Assembly (NCBI RefSeq): GCF_001039355.2 | Contig: NW_019775706.1 | Coordinates: forward strand, 64,001 to 128,000 | Direction: 5' to 3' | Source of the DNA: Lingula anatina | Taxonomy: Eukaryota; Brachiopoda; Lingulata; Lingulida; Lingulidae | DNA length: 64,000 bases | Part shown: positions 60,184-64,000 of the stretch, in pieces | Numbering within the stretch: position 1 is the first letter of the stretch | How the letters are laid out: each line of letters begins with the position of its first letter | Notes under the pieces: generated by a model | What the model saw: the letters and a program-made list of their open reading frames with translations, nothing else | The model's database searches: none | Told to the model about the DNA's origin: nothing | Translations under genes and position numbers: made by a program

Positions 60184-63100
60184 ATATTTGTTCTTATTGA
60201 ATAGCAATACCAATTTTTATTAGTCCATTATAATGATAATCTTCATATTTGGCTTTAGATATTTAATGTTTCCTAATTTTTAATTGGAAAATGCTATCAT
60301 CAAAAGTAATGCCTTAATACTTTAAAAATGGAAGCAAACAGAGTGAAACGCGAGTAACTATCCAATGTGAAGGTGGTGCGTTAATTGAGTACAATTCCTC
60401 AACTTACAGCATCTTCGTGGCCGAATGCATTGGGAAAAGCGGTGCCCTCAGTGAGTACGTTGGGGCAGGCGGTGATGTTGATATATTCACACGGGTCCAG
60501 CTTCTGTTCTGCTGAAATTGGAATTCAGTGATTGTTTAACTCCATAACACTTCGGTGAAATTCAAATAATAGTGTAGACAGCAAAGATAGCAAATATACA
60601 GACATCATGACAAACAGGAAAACCGTGTTTGTAAAACTAAACCGATCGAGCTGACTTTTTGAAAGGAACATGTCTTTCTTAAACAAAGTCACTCAGATAA
60701 AATAACAAAATGTTTTGCACTCATGGGGTGAACACCATCAAAGCACTTGCAACAACAACAAAAAAAAGGGGGGGGGGAGAACACCCGCAAGAAAATGCAT
60801 TAGTATCGAAGTAGCAAAGAAGCATTAACGCAGTAGTGGTGTGGAGCATATTTGCAGTAGAAATGCAGCATAGCCTACTGCAATTCTACTCCAAAAAGTA
60901 CATAGGTTTGTACAGAGAGGAGCATTAATGCAGTAGATTAGCAGCATGATAGAAGCATGTTTCAAATATGCTAATTAGCTCCCAAATCGAAGCAGAATTG
61001 AAGCATGTTTGCAGTATGATTGCAGTAGTCTACTGCGCTGGAGTATCTACTGCGTTTTCTTGCGGGTGACGTTTCGGACGGGACGGCAACGGCGAAGGTC
61101 ACATCGACGTCACGGACAAACAGTCATTACATGTAGAATAAAGACAAAGAGTTTCTGTACGTAAAAACAAATTATAAATCTTGAATGAATTATTTTAGGT
61201 CATGATGTTGACACTTTGCATTATGATTAGAGTATAAAAAGAGAAAATAAAAGCCGTTTCATGGAATATTTTATTTCATACCTTCGGCAATATCTTTTAA
61301 CGGAAGGTGTGGACTCGGAAAATCTAGATTTGCGCAAATACTGTACACTTATAATATAATTTACACACCCCCCCCATAAATACCTATCGAGCTCCAGACA
61401 ATATTACCACCTCATCTGCCTATACTATCAACGTATGCCACTAAGCTTTAAATGGATGTGCATATGTTTATGCGTTCGTCTTTTCGGACTCCACCACATG
61501 GTCAAAATGAAAACTTGCTTGTGGTGTATAAATGCCACACACATGCGTACACATAGCAATTCAACCGCTGTAATCACTGAAGCTACTCTGTAAAAACAGT
61601 GTTTAGCACTTAAACACATTTCTAAGCCCCTTTTTTGTCTCCTTTTTTTCGACGCGTTTAGCTCCTAAGCACGTTAAGCTCCTTAACATGTTACACGCTT
61701 TGACGCGTTTGACGCCTATTAAATGTAGGGTGTATTTGCTTAACTTTTAGGTGGTAAGGGTTTCAACTGTTTTAGTTTCACATGCGCGCGCGTACACACA
61801 CACACGAAGTCACGGTCACCTGTAACTGCTATACTTATCTGCGTCTTTAACAGGGTTCCGTGAACTGTCAACGTCGTTGACTAAGCACCATCAAAAAAAA
61901 GTTTATTGGAATATATTTCTGAAAATCAAGTTAGGAAAATTCAGTAGTTTACTACAAACACGAAATAGCTAGTTGTTTTACTTTAAAACATTTTTTTCAT
62001 ATTTTGATAAAATGCGTTACGGTATTGATGTCTACTTATTTTTTACTGGAAGTAATGAACAATAGAACATCAGGATGATGGTGGGGTATTCATTATAATG
62101 GTTTATTTAAGCTTTCATCGCATGCTGGTTATTTTGGTAACGATAGTCCGAATATTTAACAAATCGCACCGCTCTAGTCGCCTACATTTGCTAACCCCAA
62201 GCCAAATTTGGAATAAACCGCTAACTGTAGTTCATACAGCACTAAGATCTAATAAACGGATATATAAGATCTTAGTACAGCATAAGACGTGTTTTGGTTA
62301 TTTATAAAAAAAAGGTTTTCAAAACATTAAGTAATGTTTTTCCAGAACGCTTATAAAACCGCAGGGGCATCATATGCATGGAGTTAAAAACACCCATAAC
62401 GTTACCATAACGTTATTCTATACCATCACCATCATGTAACCAGCTGATAACGTCGTGAATTTGTTATTTGGATTATTACTTAGTAGGCCTTTTTTAAATA
62501 ATTACACGTTACTGCAAGGAAGGACACAACGCGTTCGAGCAGGCTGCTCCACGCCTCCAACAGCTCCATACGTTTACAAAGGGAAGAGTTAAGCCAAATT
62601 GTTGAGTCTTGTAATAAACTTGTTAAGGGATTCTGAAAAATTTTTTCTGTGACAAGCTTGAAAAGCTAAACCTGTTGTTCAGCAGCTACACGCGTTTAGG
62701 AGTTCCACACCTATAGCAGCTCCATATGTTTAGCAGCCTCACGTGCTTAGCCAATGTGCTTAGCTTGTGATAGACTTGTTATAGAACCATATGCCGGTGA
62801 AGCTAAACACATAGCTAAGCGTGTAACACTGCCAACGTGTCTAGCTTTTTCTTCTGTGAAACGCTTGAAAAGCTATACGTGCTTAGCTTTTACACATATT
62901 TCTAAATGCGTATAGGTGCCGAACGTGTGTTGTATGTATTTAAATGCTAAACATCGTTTTACAGTGTAGTGTAACTTCTCCATATTTAACCCCCCCCCCC
63001 TCTCAACCTGATTTCCCAACCCCCACCACCCTACAGATGAAAGAAGAAAAAGATGAAAGACAGAATTAAAACAAACAAAACCTACAAATAACATTTCCGG

Positions 63101-63190
63101 CTCAAGGCAATCTCAGCCACAGTCACATTTATATACATGTTTAGTGCATAAAATTACATTACCTAGATTGAGAAAATAATAACATTTATA

Positions 63191-63223
<33 letters not shown>

Positions 63224-63673
63224 GACATGGTACAATATACAAATATTAAACTTTGCCATTAATTAAATTACAAGCAAAATGAGTAAAAGAACCGAAAGCA
63301 AATCCCGATACTCACCACGTATTCCCAGATACGTAACAACTGCAGTGCCGGCTACTATACTAGTTAGCAGAAGTATTACCATCGGGACCAAACAGGGGTC
63401 TCTGCTCGTGTCACTTAACTCTCTCTCTTGGTCCTTGCAGCTAGCACTTCTCGGTTCCTTGGCGCCGTCACCGTTCATTTCATTGCCTCCATGGTTGTTT
63501 TCGACGTCAGCATCTGTTAACCAAAAGCGTTGGTCAAGTTGACCGGTTTTAACACTGGCAACCGAGCTGCTGGACGCAGCGTCCTCACCTGGTCCATTAT
63601 CACACTGGTCAGTTTCGTTTTTATTGGACATGCTTGTTACGCGCGCAGGTTGTTCACAGTTTTCCCCCTGCAT
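55959..63673 (-). CDS. Type II membrane protein with Frizzled domain and eleven LDLa repeats (gene B)
   Basis: Tandem paralogue of gene A, same strand, same five-exon plan and same phases: 63673-63316, 59047-58944 (false copy 60511-60408), 58596-58428 (truncated false copy 60060-59902), 57975-57892, 57271-55959; 675 residues. N-terminal cytoplasmic part rich in N, E, S; membrane helix about residues 95-117 (MVILLLTSIVAGTAVVTYLG); Frizzled domain (DPCEYINITACPNV, GTAFPNAFGHED, CFQYLVPFMCGMMFPRC, LPCEDICK, VCQRDLNRIGL..LC); then eleven LDLa modules ending CAGGSDEFNCRV and stop. Several modules have lost part of the calcium box (CTNERDESNC, CAGGSDEFNC). The frame is open back to a GTG at 63718; the first ATG, 63673, is used. 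The middle FZ exon is 169 nt in both genes. No protease domain. Function unknown; a membrane-tethered receptor or co-receptor is only a guess. Confidence 0.83.
57548..57869. promoter_or_regulatory. Cluster of CRE sites (TGACGTCA) plus YY1-like site in a gene B intron
   Basis: Full palindromic TGACGTCA at 57548-57555, 57812-57819 and 57826-57833, with near-matches TGACGTAT (57559-57566) and TGACGTCG (57845-57852), then GCCATCTTGG at about 57862. The combination equals that at the proposed PTP4A promoter. It lies between the LDLa exon and the last FZ exon, so it could be an internal promoter or enhancer. It is not tested. Confidence 0.4.
58682..58720 (+). repeat. (AAT)n(AAG)n microsatellite (copy at about 60146-60184)
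   Basis: ATAATAATA followed by about ten AAG units, about 85 bases before FZ exon 3 on the minus strand. Gives poly-L/I open frames. Confidence 0.9.
59318..59604. mobile_element. MITE with 18-bp terminal inverted repeats (copy at 60782-61068)
   Basis: Begins CACCCGCAAGAAAATGCA and ends TGCGTTTTCTTGCGGGTG, which are reverse complements apart from one base. Length 287 bp, non-coding. The interior is tiled with GCAGTAG and its complement CTACTGC, including the palindrome GCAGTAGTCTACTGC. No clear target-site duplication is visible. It lies in gene B's intron between FZ exon 2 and exon 1. The second copy is the assembly duplicate, not an independent insertion. Confidence 0.75.
61365..63315. other. 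Gene B first intron, unique part
   Basis: No coding exon recognised. Contains a short C run (61367), degenerate repeats around 61650-61720 and 62520-62950 (see findings) and an (ATT)n run at 63194-63222. Confidence 0.55.
63194..63222 (+). repeat. (ATT)n microsatellite
   Basis: About ten ATT units, about 95 bases beyond the gene B first-exon donor. Confidence 0.95.
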
Positions 63674-64000
63674 ATGGCTTAGCCTGGTTAGATTTTGGTT
63701 ATAATCTGACAGATACACCCAACGATTTTATCACATCTGTTATCGAAGCAATTCTTTATCTTGTCGTATATTGTGGTTTCTAAATCACGTACAGGGGGTC
63801 CGTAAGCTCACGAAAACGAGTCTCTACCCGGCGTAACCTTTCCACGTAAATATCTGGTTTTATGAAAGCTTTCTAAACCCGTTTCTATTGTACACATAAG
63901 GGGATGCCAATTTATTACAGTTATAATGTAGGTCAATTTAATGTCAGTTTTACGACATCAAAGACACCCTTGCGTCATACTGCATACATGCTGCTTTTTG
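63674..64000 (-). other. 5' flank or leader of gene B
   Basis: Upstream of the gene B start on the minus strand. The frame stays open for 15 codons to a GTG and is then closed by TAA. No TATA box or further gene recognised before the window ends. Confidence 0.5.

Larger units (their letters stand above)
58438..61364. repeat. False duplication around n at 59901 (58438-59900 and 59902-61364)
   Basis: Offset 1464 with no difference that I noticed. Each copy contains FZ exon 2 and (partly) exon 3 of gene B plus the MITE. The second copy of exon 3 is cut by the n just before its donor, so it could not be spliced. Near-perfect identity points to an overlap that was not merged. Confidence 0.9.

Noticed and set aside
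1-64000. CRISPR arrays, bacterial operons, tRNA or rRNA genes
   Set aside because: Direct repeats are microsatellites or assembly duplicates; no spacer pattern and no tRNA-like cloverleaf noticed by eye.

Overview
This is animal (metazoan) nuclear DNA. It is AT-rich, full of microsatellites, and its genes are split into short exons with GT/AG introns. The genes are single-copy animal housekeeping or signalling genes, and an invertebrate with very high heterozygosity is likely (marine deuterostome or lophotrochozoan). I cannot fix the species. There are no bacterial operons, CRISPR arrays or tRNA/rRNA genes that I can support.

Layout. (1) About 450-9058, plus strand: ERGIC3, an ER-Golgi cargo receptor, lacking only its first exon(s), which lie left of the window. 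ROMO1, a small mitochondrial inner-membrane protein, lies on the minus strand inside one ERGIC3 intron (5776-6288). (2) About 12.2-31.9 kb, plus strand: a PRL phosphatase (PTP4A family), with a probable CRE/TATA/YY1 promoter at 12.23 kb, a roughly 14.7 kb first intron, a long 5' UTR exon with short upstream ORFs, five coding exons and a long 3' UTR. (3) 32.9-47.6 kb, plus strand: TTC38, whose 13 coding exons can all be placed (464 aa). Its front part is present twice because two haplotypes were joined. One haplotype carries a retroelement-like ORF (viroplasmin/RNase H1-N domain, coiled coil, SGNH hydrolase). The other carries a dead Tc1-like transposon. (4) 49.7-63.7 kb, minus strand: two tandem paralogous genes for type II membrane proteins with one Frizzled cysteine-rich domain followed by 9 or 11 LDL-receptor class A repeats. 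No protease domain follows. Both share the same five-exon structure and intron phases, and each LDLa array lies in one uninterrupted exon.

Assembly. Five of the seven single n characters (526, 2434, 35700, 39706, 59901) sit between two near-identical blocks, so they mark joins of overlapping or allelic contigs. The apparent exon duplications in ERGIC3, TTC38 and the second Frizzled-LDLa gene should be read as false duplications. Insertions present in only one copy look like polymorphic transposons.

Most interesting points: the tandem Frizzled-LDLa pair, the retroelement ORF that combines a viroplasmin-like domain with an intact SGNH triad, ROMO1 nested in ERGIC3, upstream ORFs on the PRL mRNA, a terminal-inverted-repeat MITE tiled with GCAGTAG motifs, and a CRE cluster in the second Frizzled-LDLa gene.
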